A DNA stretch of 20,552 nt, taken from CAZXFH01 sp964640055 (GTDB taxonomy: Bacteria; Fidelibacterota; UBA2242; JAFGTP01). Positions 7,424 to 14,949 of this stretch are shown one piece after another; the stretch's first letter is position 1; each line of letters starts with the position of its first letter. The translations under genes were made by a program, and so were the position numbers. The stretch spans positions 1 to 20,552 of the forward strand of contig CAZXFH010000048.1 in the NCBI GenBank assembly GCA_964640055.1. The letters run 5' to 3'. The notes beneath the pieces were generated by a model. The model was not told the DNA's origin and made no database searches. It saw only the letters and a program-made list of their open reading frames with translations.

Positions 7424-7774
7424 TTATTCGATGGTTTTTTTGTCCAACATTTCTTTTAATTTATCCCAGTCAATATCCTGTTGATTTTGCAGCAAGGTAT
7501 CGTAAGTACTGCTCCAGTTTTTATCTTTTTTTTCGCGGTATTTTTGTTCGTAGAATTTACGGATATAGGACTCCCGGCGTACATCCGAGCCGTAATAGGG
7601 GGTATTTACTTCGGTAGATATTTCAAATCTAGCCTTATAGATCTTGGGCATATAATAGCCTAATAGGATTATGAGAGGAATTGAGACTAACAGTACGATG
7701 ATATCGGCTCTTTTAATTTTTTTACGCCGCCGGAATTTGCGTATTTTACGTTTGATTTTTACTTTACGTGACAT
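7424..7774 (-). CDS. Small single-pass membrane protein of unknown function
   Basis: I do not recognise this 116-aa protein. It has a very basic N-terminus (MSRKVKIKRKIRKFRRRKKI), one strong transmembrane helix at about 23-42 (ADIIVLLVSIPLIILLGYYM), and a charged C-terminal part with many Tyr, Lys and Glu, ending in a helix (WDKLKEMLDKKTIE). By the positive-inside rule the N-terminus is cytoplasmic and about 70 residues are periplasmic. It lies between the Wzc-like kinase (49-nt gap) and the ligase/polymerase (6-nt gap), so it is probably co-transcribed. I infer an accessory role in capsule assembly, for example bridging the polymerase and co-polymerase. The start is a plain ATG with only a weak upstream purine stretch. 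Confidence 0.65.
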   Translation of the reverse strand: MSRKVKIKRKIRKFRRRKKIKRADIIVLLVSIPLIILLGYYMPKIYKARFEISTEVNTPYYGSDVRRESYIRKFYEQKYREKKDKNWSSTYDTLLQNQQDIDWDKLKEMLDKKTIE

Positions 7775-7823
7775 TCAATTTATTGGGCTGATTCGTATAA
7801 GCCTTGGAATACTATTAATATGA

Positions 7824-10800
7824 CTAGCGTAAGACAATTTCTTTTTCCGCCAGCAGGTCCCGTGAGTTTTTGAATAGCTCAGCATACTCCGGATTGCGGA
7901 AGGCCCCCATTAGTAAATATTTTTCGGCTTGTAGGGTGTTGCTCTCGGTATCCATAAAGTAGGAGAAAATATTGGGCAAATTAACTACGGCTTGTTTGCG
8001 ATGATCGGTCTCAGCAGCCATATAGATGGCATAAGGCAATGAGATTACGTGCAGATCGCCTTTAAAACCAAGGAATTTTAAGCGGCTGATATTTTTTCGG
8101 GCTTTTGACTTATCAGTAAAACTCCCGTAACAGATATAATATTGCTTCTCTTCCGGATTGGAAAAATCAAGTGTGGCAAATACCTGTAATCCCCGGTTAC
8201 GATAGTAGGCAACCCTTTTTTCAACCTGGTTATAATGAGCACTTTGTTCCATTATGATAGAGTAGGGTCTGGAGATCCCCAGTGATCTTATTTGAGTGGC
8301 TCGGGTAATTTTCCGGGCTGCTTCAGGGCGGGAGTCTTTTCTGACAGGGCTTCTTGCGGGGGGGGATGATGCAGGGGGTGCTGGCGGAGTAGCATCTTTC
8401 GTTTGGGGTGATGAATAGGCTTTTGGTGGAGTTTGTTTTTGACGTGGCTTAAGGGGGGCTGACGTTCCGGTAGATGCAGGCTTACTCCGCACACCATATT
8501 GGTCTTTCAACTGTTGGAGGGCTGCGCGGCTTGCGGATGATATATCAGGTCGGGTTTGATCCCGGGTCAGTGATTCGTGGGGCGGGCGGCTAATGACCGG
8601 TGTTTGTGTGTCAGGCGTGACAGTGGTAGTGGTTTGCGTTTGCTCCGGAGCGCTTGCTTCGGTGGTTTCTTTTTTTGCTTCCTGCTTCGGTTGGGGCTCC
8701 CGGAATAAATTGGAAATCAGCATGCCTCCGCCAATTATGGCTGCCAGGCCGGCCAGAATCGCCAGTAAGCGCCTTTTCCGCAGGCGACGGATCAACTGTA
8801 ATTCCAACCCTTCACGGGGTCTCAGAAAAAAGGATGATATGGCGGCTATGATTTTATTACTATGAACATATTCCTCGGTTGATCCATAGGCATAGGTATA
8901 TTCATAACGGTAACGATAATCAGCATAATCGGCGCTCATATCGGCTTTCATACCATTCACAATTACGCCTATGATGTCCGATTTGAGACGTTCCAGCTGA
9001 TTATTCGCGCGCCTCAGGGTGTTGCGCGATATTTTGCCATGGTAATAGACTAAAATGGTGCCATCGACTTTGGAGCCCAATATGGCCGCATCCGTGGCCC
9101 GTAATACAGGCGCCGAGTCGAAAATAATAACGTCGTATTTATCTTTTAATTCTTCGATGAGTTCGGTGAATTTTCGATCCGCAATAATTTCAGATGGATT
9201 CTGTTCGACCTGACCGGAAGTTAAGATGTTTAAATATTCAATCCCGGGGATCTCTTGTTTCATCATTTTGGAACCCATGAAACCCATCATCAGGTCACTC
9301 ATGGTGCGGATCACATTGCTCACCGGCTCCCGACGCAGAATACAGTCGCTGATGCCTGGCTCCTTATCAATGCCAAAGGCTTTGGAAATCCGGGGGCGTC
9401 GCAAATCGGTTTCAACCAGCAGTGTGTTTAGCCCAATCTGAGCCATGGATAAGGCCAGATTGACTGAAACTGTGGTCTTACCTTCTCCGGCGGCCGCAGA
9501 AGTGATCATCACGGCTTTGTATCCGCGTTCATTGAGCGTAAAATTCACATTGGTTCGCAAAGCCCGGAAGCTTTCCGCCATAGAAGATTTGGGGTTGAAA
9601 TGGGAGACCAGCTTGGCCTGCATTTCCAGAACTTCATCACTGACCGGTTCCTCGGAGCGTTCTTGCATCGACTCTTTAATATCTTCTATATCGACAAAAG
9701 GAATAATGCCCGGTACCGTAGTGCCCAGAGTCTGTTCGATATCATCAATGGTGCGGAAGGTGGTATCCAGGGTCTCGGAAATGAAGGCCATCACTATTCC
9801 CAGAATAACACCGATAATAGTTCCCACGATGGTAATCGGGGCGACCTTGGCCTTGTTAATCGGTGCTGAGGGCAGAAAAGCAGGCTTGATAATATATACT
9901 TCTTTAACCACCTCAGATTGCTTGATCAGAGCGTGCTGGTAGTTGATTTTAAGTTGCTGATACAACTCGCGGCTATTTTCAAGCTCCCGTTCCAGATTGG
10001 AAATGGTTGAACCCTGTACCGGCAGTGATTTGTATTCCTTGTCCAGTTTTTTCCATTTTTGGTATTCCGTCTCTTCCATGTTTACCAGTGTCCGGCGGAA
10101 AGAGATAAGTTCCGAAATGATGCGTCCCTTGATATTTTCTATCTGCCGCTCCTGATTTTCCACGATCGGATGATTTTCTGTGTAATTCTGCAAATAGCTG
10201 TTCAGCTCGCTGTACAGGGTATTCAGACGATTCTGAAGGGCATTCAGCACGGCGTTCTGATGGGTTAAAAGCAGATTAAATGAGATGTAATAAATATATT
10301 CGGGATTGACATCCAGTTCAGCCAGAATGTTATCGATTTGTTTGATGTCTTCCCGCAGCTTGTCCAGCTTGGTTTCACTGGCAGCCAGTTGATTTGAAAT
10401 CTGGGTGATGCGGTTTTCAATGGTAATAAACCGATTGTCCTGACGATATTCTTCAACCTCGCGTTCAGCCTGTTTATAGGTGAGCCGGGCTTTATCTAAC
10501 TGTGATTTGAGCGCTTTGAGAGCCTGTTCATTCTGGTTTTTTCTCTGGTGATGACTATCCTCTTGATAGACCTTAGCCAAAGCATTGGCCAGATTCATGG
10601 CCTCTTCCGGATTGTAACTGGTTACGGAGATATTGATGATATTGGTATAGCCTTGCTGTTCGGTACTAACCTTACGCTTGAGCCCGGCCACTACTTCAAA
10701 ATAACTGCGGTTGTTACGGATTTCTTCGGAAGTCAGGCTGGAATCCAGCGCGCCCATGGCCTGAGCCGCTTTCTCGATTATGGGATAGCTTTTGATCTCT

Positions 10801-11042
10801 TCGGCCCGGGTAGCCAGGTCATCCCCGGTGCCCCAGGAAACACTCTGCATATAGAGACCGGTCATCGAAGTATTACGCTCGATTTTCACGCTGGAACTGG
10901 CCCGGTAGATGGGGGTGGGCTTGTTCATCAGCGAAAAGATGAAGCTGAAGGTGCCCAACAAGAAGACCGTGGAGATCACAATCCAGCGTTTCTTTTTGAT
11001 GATGCGCCAGTAATCGTTCAGATTTATATCATAGGTTGCCAC
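7824..11042 (-). CDS. Wzc-type polysaccharide co-polymerase/BY-kinase fused to SPOR-like repeats
   Basis: This 1072-aa protein controls polymer length and export as a bacterial tyrosine autokinase. In order: TM1 (about 20-38); Wzz periplasmic domain with long coiled coils (165-240, 260-375); PAFLPSAPINKAKVAP before TM2 (about 401-421); cytoplasmic kinase with Walker A SAAAGEGKTT (515-524), A' VETDLRRPR (543-551) and Walker B IIFDSAP (639-645); and a cluster of eight Tyr (706-725). Typical Wzc proteins stop there. This one continues with RRLRKRR, a third TM (about 758-779), a Pro/Thr/Ser/Lys linker (780-920) and two SPOR-like repeats, each starting PY(S/A)I (926-1001 and 1003-1072). The extra part should be periplasmic and could bind peptidoglycan. 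Translation starts at GTG with a strong GGAGGAA (11051-11057), 8 nt away. It follows the Wza-like gene after 21 nt. Confidence 0.9.
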   Translation of the reverse strand: MATYDINLNDYWRIIKKKRWIVISTVFLLGTFSFIFSLMNKPTPIYRASSSVKIERNTSMTGLYMQSVSWGTGDDLATRAEEIKSYPIIEKAAQAMGALDSSLTSEEIRNNRSYFEVVAGLKRKVSTEQQGYTNIINISVTSYNPEEAMNLANALAKVYQEDSHHQRKNQNEQALKALKSQLDKARLTYKQAEREVEEYRQDNRFITIENRITQISNQLAASETKLDKLREDIKQIDNILAELDVNPEYIYYISFNLLLTHQNAVLNALQNRLNTLYSELNSYLQNYTENHPIVENQERQIENIKGRIISELISFRRTLVNMEETEYQKWKKLDKEYKSLPVQGSTISNLERELENSRELYQQLKINYQHALIKQSEVVKEVYIIKPAFLPSAPINKAKVAPITIVGTIIGVILGIVMAFISETLDTTFRTIDDIEQTLGTTVPGIIPFVDIEDIKESMQERSEEPVSDEVLEMQAKLVSHFNPKSSMAESFRALRTNVNFTLNERGYKAVMITSAAAGEGKTTVSVNLALSMAQIGLNTLLVETDLRRPRISKAFGIDKEPGISDCILRREPVSNVIRTMSDLMMGFMGSKMMKQEIPGIEYLNILTSGQVEQNPSEIIADRKFTELIEELKDKYDVIIFDSAPVLRATDAAILGSKVDGTILVYYHGKISRNTLRRANNQLERLKSDIIGVIVNGMKADMSADYADYRYRYEYTYAYGSTEEYVHSNKIIAAISSFFLRPREGLELQLIRRLRKRRLLAILAGLAAIIGGGMLISNLFREPQPKQEAKKETTEASAPEQTQTTTTVTPDTQTPVISRPPHESLTRDQTRPDISSASRAALQQLKDQYGVRSKPASTGTSAPLKPRQKQTPPKAYSSPQTKDATPPAPPASSPPARSPVRKDSRPEAARKITRATQIRSLGISRPYSIIMEQSAHYNQVEKRVAYYRNRGLQVFATLDFSNPEEKQYYICYGSFTDKSKARKNISRLKFLGFKGDLHVISLPYAIYMAAETDHRKQAVVNLPNIFSYFMDTESNTLQAEKYLLMGAFRNPEYAELFKNSRDLLAEKEIVLR

Positions 11043-11063
11043 TGAACTTGTTCCTCCGCATAT

Positions 11064-12305
11064 TTATCTGCCACCAACCGCAAAAATAAGATAAATCGTA
11101 AGTGCGGTAGATAATACACGTAAAATAGTTTGATAAGGTTCCATTTTTTCGGAGAGCCAAAAGGCGAAACCGCGGTTTTTGTTTTGCACAATAATGCGGT
11201 CCCCGTCGGTTAGATAAATATTATGACTGTCATCCCTTTTTAATAGATAGCGCTCCAGATTGAAATGCACAACTTCGCCGCTCCGGCGGGTGACGATAAT
11301 TTCGTTGATATCAGCCTGGTCGGTTAAACCTCCGACATCAGCGATAAATTCGGCCAACCGGACATTGCCCTCGATGGGATAGATCCCCGGCCGGGCCACT
11401 TCTCCGAATATAAATACATTGCTGGAGGCCAGTTTGACCACCTTCAGATTCACGACCGGATCGCTATAGTATTTTTCCGCCATATCGGTTAAAAGTGCCC
11501 GGGCCTTTTCAACGGTAACACCGCCCAATTCCATTTTTCCAAATAAACGATGATATATTTCTCCGTTTTGGTCGATGACATAGGTTTCAGGTGCGAGGGA
11601 TTTGGCGCTGGCGCGGGCCGTTTCCATGATCGTAATTTCAATCACATTGCCGTACTGTAAAATATAGTTATTGTCCAGCTGACTGTATTTTTCCTTATCA
11701 GCCATACGGGGGACAATGACCTTATCCCCGTCTTTGAGAATAATGTTATTGGAGGCCTGACTGGTGTAAAGATAGCGCAGCATATCAAAATTTTCGGTAG
11801 TCCCATCCTTGCGTGTGATGGTAATCCTGGATAAGTCGGCCTCAGGAGTGGTTCCTCCGTTCTGAATAATAAATTCTGCGACGCGGGTTTCCGGTTTTAC
11901 CGGAAATACACCGATTTTGGCTACCTCGCCATATAAGAGTACCTTGTTTAGTTTTTTTTCAATGATCTGGATGGCCACACTGGGCTCACGAAAGTAATTG
12001 GATAATTTTGAATATAAAACCTCCTCTGCTTCAGCGAGCGAAAAACCGGATAAGGGTATATTCCCCAGGAGCTCATGAAAAATGGTGCCGTCCGGCCGGA
12101 TGGTATATATATTACTTTTTTCAACCGGATTGCCATTCCGGTCCACATCAATATAGGTTATCTGAATGCGGTCACCAACACTGAGGACTATATCTTCCTC
12201 TGGCTCAGGCTGGTTGAATTGCTGGGCATACCCAGTGCTCAGGATTAAAATCAGAAATAAGGGATAAATTACAGATAGGGTCTTTTTTAATCTCATCAAC
12301 AACAT
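11064..12305 (-). CDS. Wza-type polysaccharide export protein with duplicated Poly_export-SLBB units
   Basis: This 413-aa protein is exported and should form or gate the outer-membrane/periplasmic channel for the polymer. A signal peptide (about 1-27, cleavage after GYA) has no lipobox Cys, unlike Wza lipoproteins. Two similar units follow: Poly_export at about 38-118 (LSVGDRIQITYID, TIRPDGTI) with SLBB at 121-200 (VLLYGEVAKIGVFPV, GDKVIVPR), then a second Poly_export-like part at 215-293 (ILQYGNVIEITIM, YVIDQNGEIYHRLFG) with SLBB at 296-375 (VFIFGEVARPGIYPI, GDRIIVQ). The C-terminus (about 388-410) is a hydrophobic helix, as in the membrane-spanning helix of Wza. It is encoded between the response regulator and the Wzc-like kinase, its usual partner. 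The start is the first of two close ATGs (codons 1 and 4); no strong ribosome site is seen for either. Confidence 0.9.
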   Translation of the reverse strand: MLLMRLKKTLSVIYPLFLILILSTGYAQQFNQPEPEEDIVLSVGDRIQITYIDVDRNGNPVEKSNIYTIRPDGTIFHELLGNIPLSGFSLAEAEEVLYSKLSNYFREPSVAIQIIEKKLNKVLLYGEVAKIGVFPVKPETRVAEFIIQNGGTTPEADLSRITITRKDGTTENFDMLRYLYTSQASNNIILKDGDKVIVPRMADKEKYSQLDNNYILQYGNVIEITIMETARASAKSLAPETYVIDQNGEIYHRLFGKMELGGVTVEKARALLTDMAEKYYSDPVVNLKVVKLASSNVFIFGEVARPGIYPIEGNVRLAEFIADVGGLTDQADINEIIVTRRSGEVVHFNLERYLLKRDDSHNIYLTDGDRIIVQNKNRGFAFWLSEKMEPYQTILRVLSTALTIYLIFAVGGR

Positions 12306-12353
12306 AATAATTTTTAATTGGCTTGGTTAATGTTTATAAGATGATTTATTGGG

Positions 12354-12731
12354 TTATTCCTTAGTCCCGTAGGTGCCGATGATGCGTGAAATAATGCTGG
12401 TTTCCAAATAATTGAGATCAATCGGCTTGGTTATGTAATCTGCCGCCCCATAATCCAGGGATTTTAAAGCGACTTCTTTATCGGACAGACCGGTGACCAT
12501 GATAACTTCAATCTGAGGGTATTTCTTTTTAATTTTTTTCAGAAAATCAACGCCATGACCGTCGGGAAGTTTAATATCCAATAGAATAAGAAAAGGCTGA
12601 AAAGCTTTTATCTGATTTTCAGCTTCCCTGAGATTGTAAGCCACGGCGGTCTCATAATCCTTAGTCTGGAAATAGTCATCCAGCAGTTCAACAAAGTCTT
12701 TTTCATCATCAACAATGAGGATTTTCTTCAT
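12354..12731 (-). CDS. Single-domain response regulator (CheY-like receiver)
   Basis: This 125-aa protein is a complete receiver domain with no output domain. It has the acidic pair D8-D9 (ILIVDDEKD), phosphoacceptor D52 (ILLDIKLPDGHG), the switch Thr T80 (IMVTGLSDKEV) and the conserved Lys K102 (YITKPIDL), so it should be phosphorylatable. No histidine kinase is encoded in this window. It is the first gene after a good sigma70-type promoter and is followed 48 nt later by the Wza-like gene. It therefore probably heads the export operon and may act by binding a partner protein rather than DNA. The ribosome site is AGGGA, about 8 nt before the ATG. Confidence 0.9.
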   Translation of the reverse strand: MKKILIVDDEKDFVELLDDYFQTKDYETAVAYNLREAENQIKAFQPFLILLDIKLPDGHGVDFLKKIKKKYPQIEVIMVTGLSDKEVALKSLDYGAADYITKPIDLNYLETSIISRIIGTYGTKE

Positions 12732-12758
12732 AATAAATTCCCTGCTCTCTCGTTTTGC

Positions 12759-12787
12759 AATTTAAAAATAAAGGTATATGATGTCAA
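12759..12787 (-). promoter_or_regulatory. Sigma70-type promoter of the response regulator/EPS export operon
   Basis: On the minus strand TTGACA (12787-12782) is followed by 17 nt and TAAATT (12764-12759). The -35 is perfect and the -10 matches 4 of 6. The predicted transcription start near 12752 leaves a leader of about 20 nt carrying an AGGGA ribosome site before the ATG at 12731. The site lies between the radical SAM stop (12799) and the regulator, so the export genes can be transcribed independently of the radical SAM gene. Confidence 0.6.
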
Positions 12788-12798
12788 TTGGAATCCGT

Positions 12799-13965
12799 TT
12801 AATATCTGTAGAATTCAGTACAGCCCTTGGAACAAACAGGAAATTGTTTGTTTCTTTTGATATAGCTTCTATACTTAACATATTTAGAATTATTCCAGAT
12901 ATTGGTAAATTTATTATTTTTAATGTTGCCCATGTCATAGTTCATGGTATGATAGGGGCGCAAAGTTCCCTCGGGAAATATATAGGCGGTCATCCATAGG
13001 CTTTGGCATCGATTTTTATAGGAACTGGCCTGGAATGGAAATTGGCTGTACCAGCGACAGATTTCCTGGTCGCTAAAATTCGGGAAAAAGGTCACTTCAA
13101 AGGGAAAATCTGTACGGGACAGAGACCGGATTTTCTGAATAAGGTATTTGCTGTCAATTTTGGGTAAATCATCGCTACTAAAGCCGCGCCAGTCAATAGG
13201 AGACTGGCCAAATTTAGTTTGGAAGAAACGGATGAAATCATCCACACCTGTTGGGTCAAGAAAAAGCAGATGATGAAAAGTTAACCCCCGGGTGCCTATT
13301 TGGCCGGCTGCGGTAATGATCTCATCGAAATGCCGGTAATTTTGTGGGGTAATAGTGCTGTTGACATTAATATAAGGTAACTTTTTACCTTGGGCCTGTT
13401 TATACTGGTTGATACGGTCGAAGCCTGCCATAGTTTTTTGGTAAATACCCGGAACTCCGCGAATTTCATCGTGAATATTTTCCGGTCCGTCCAGGGAAAA
13501 TATAATTTCGTCCAGCTCCGAGTCAACAATTTGCTCCGCATAGCGTTTAACCAGAGTACCATTGGTGATCATATTGCATCTTAGACCGGCCTGTTTAATC
13601 ATGGACACAACTTCCAGCCAACCGGGATAGAGCATTGGTTCTCCGCCAAAGAGAGTAATATTGGGTTTAAAAAAAGCAACATCCCGGATCAGGGCTTTTA
13701 TTTCGTCCTTGGAAAGTCTGCTGTTAATAATCTTTTTGGCGTAGGTTTTAAAAATACCCTGCTCACCCCATTGCCCGCACATTTTACAGCGCAAGTTGCA
13801 ATGATAGGTTAGAAACAGAGAGATGGTCTCCGGCCAATAACTATGACCGTTAGAAAAGTGATAGCTCATGCTGGAACGCAGACGGTGACCTAGATTGTGG
13901 ATCGCGTATCCGGGCTGCTGCCAGGATTTTTTAATCAGACGTGCCAGATTTTTTCGTGGTATCAT
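12799..13965 (-). CDS. Radical SAM protein with SPASM-like C-terminal region
   Basis: This 388-aa protein has the radical SAM cluster motif HCNLRCKMC (C56, C60, C63), the SAM-binding GGEP (107-110), NMITNGT (131-137) and FSLDGP (156-161). The C-terminal part is SPASM-like: C320 in NRCQSLWMTAYIFPEGTLRP, the usual MGNI (345-348) and NIWNNSKY (355-362) stretches, and CSKGC (378-382). At the G-x4-C position, where a cluster ligand is expected, there is a Tyr (Y338, codon TAT). C303 might substitute. Such enzymes modify peptides or act in cofactor, sugar or lipid pathways; many are found in polysaccharide and RiPP loci. The PqqD-like genes in the same locus are suggestive, but this gene lies upstream of a separate promoter. 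Substrate unknown. The ATG at 13965 is used; no strong ribosome site is visible. Confidence 0.85.
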   Translation of the reverse strand: MIPRKNLARLIKKSWQQPGYAIHNLGHRLRSSMSYHFSNGHSYWPETISLFLTYHCNLRCKMCGQWGEQGIFKTYAKKIINSRLSKDEIKALIRDVAFFKPNITLFGGEPMLYPGWLEVVSMIKQAGLRCNMITNGTLVKRYAEQIVDSELDEIIFSLDGPENIHDEIRGVPGIYQKTMAGFDRINQYKQAQGKKLPYINVNSTITPQNYRHFDEIITAAGQIGTRGLTFHHLLFLDPTGVDDFIRFFQTKFGQSPIDWRGFSSDDLPKIDSKYLIQKIRSLSRTDFPFEVTFFPNFSDQEICRWYSQFPFQASSYKNRCQSLWMTAYIFPEGTLRPYHTMNYDMGNIKNNKFTNIWNNSKYVKYRSYIKRNKQFPVCSKGCTEFYRY

Positions 13966-14055
13966 GTGGATAAGAATTTATATAAGGTAAATAAAATAGT
14001 TCCTTTAATTTAAACGGGAATAACGGCAGTATATGTGTTCGAACAAAATATTATT

Positions 14056-14817
14056 TTACACAATAATTTTAAATTTATAAGGAGAATCTGGTGCTCCCAG
14101 TATAACAACATTTTCCCCTTTTTTCAGAGTAGCCTTAAACTTTGAGGTGCGGTCTCCTAATTGGACATTATTGACAATAGTGCCCATGCTACTACCCCGA
14201 TCCAGGACATAAAACTCATCCTTACCGGCATTAATTGAAAGGTGATTTCGGGAGACTGAGTAGGGACGGGAATCCTTAATATAGAGGTCATTATCCACGA
14301 AAATATCATAGCTGGTGTGGCTACTTTCCCGGCCAATTTTATACGGAAATTTTTTAATGGTCGGTTGTTTTTGATTTAATACCTGTTGGGCTTCGGGTGT
14401 AATGCCCTTGATCATGATCGAAATCTTTGCCTCGGGAGTCTCGCTGCCGGATAATTGTTTTAATTGATTTTCCAGTTGAACAACCATTTCATTGGTCTGC
14501 CGCAGCCTTTCGAATAGGGCCTTGAAGATCGGAATGACGAATTTATATTTATCTTCGATTAAATTAAGAAAATCCTCACGGGTTATTTCGTCAACGACTA
14601 CTTGTGATTTAGCCATGATAGAGGCTGAGCGCGGACGGTCATCAATCAAGCCCAGTTCACCAAAGATTTCCTTGGCTTCTAGGGTAGCCAATACGATATC
14701 TTCCTTTTTGCCTTTCTTTTTGACCGCTACATTTCCGGATTTAAGAATGTAAGCACAACTGCCATAACTACCTTCTGCAATGATTAATTCACCGGGTTGA
14801 TATTTTCTTTCTCTCAT
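14056..14817 (-). CDS. Cyclic-nucleotide-binding domain fused to an FHA domain
   Basis: This 253-aa, probably cytoplasmic regulator has an N-terminal Crp/cNMP-type domain (about 5-105) with GELIIAEGSYGSCAYILKSG and a nearly canonical phosphate-binding cassette FGELGLIDDRPRSASIMA (52-69). A short coiled coil (105-123) follows, then an FHA domain (about 155-253) with IGRES (161-165), VSRNHLSI (188-195) and DRGSSMGTIVNN (206-217). There is no DNA-binding helix-turn-helix, so it is not a Crp transcription factor. FHA domains bind phosphothreonine, so the protein may link a nucleotide signal to phosphoprotein binding. The ribosome site AGAGGT sits just before the ATG. It is divergent from proline dehydrogenase across 132 nt and is the most upstream minus-strand gene here. 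Confidence 0.88.
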   Translation of the reverse strand: MRERKYQPGELIIAEGSYGSCAYILKSGNVAVKKKGKKEDIVLATLEAKEIFGELGLIDDRPRSASIMAKSQVVVDEITREDFLNLIEDKYKFVIPIFKALFERLRQTNEMVVQLENQLKQLSGSETPEAKISIMIKGITPEAQQVLNQKQPTIKKFPYKIGRESSHTSYDIFVDNDLYIKDSRPYSVSRNHLSINAGKDEFYVLDRGSSMGTIVNNVQLGDRTSKFKATLKKGENVVILGAPDSPYKFKIIV

Positions 14818-14907
14818 ATTTACCTCTGTGTTTACCGAAATAAATATAACATATCATGGCCTAAATAGGTAATATAAATTTTGTATAAATCTTTTAAATG
14901 GTTAATT

Positions 14908-14937
14908 TTGACAACTTTTTTACAAATTGTGCATTAA
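14908..14937 (+). promoter_or_regulatory. Possible promoter of proline dehydrogenase
   Basis: A perfect -35 (TTGACA, 14908-14913) lies in the divergent intergenic region, but the -10 is weak: CATTAA at 14932-14937 with an 18-nt spacer is the best I see. It would place the transcription start very close to the ATG at 14950, leaving little room for the AGAGG ribosome site at about 14939-14943. Treat it as tentative. Confidence 0.3.
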
Positions 14938-14949
14938 AAGAGGCTCCAC

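Noticed and set aside
9445..11045. Long plus-strand open frames opposite the Wzc-like gene
   Set aside because: They lie antisense to a strongly conserved coding region and show no recognisable domain; they reflect codon bias of the true gene.
14036..14045. TGTTCGAACA palindrome as a LexA-type SOS box
   Set aside because: It does not match the gapped Gram-positive (CGAAC-N4-GTTCG) or E. coli (CTGT-N8-ACAG) consensus, and no SOS gene is nearby.
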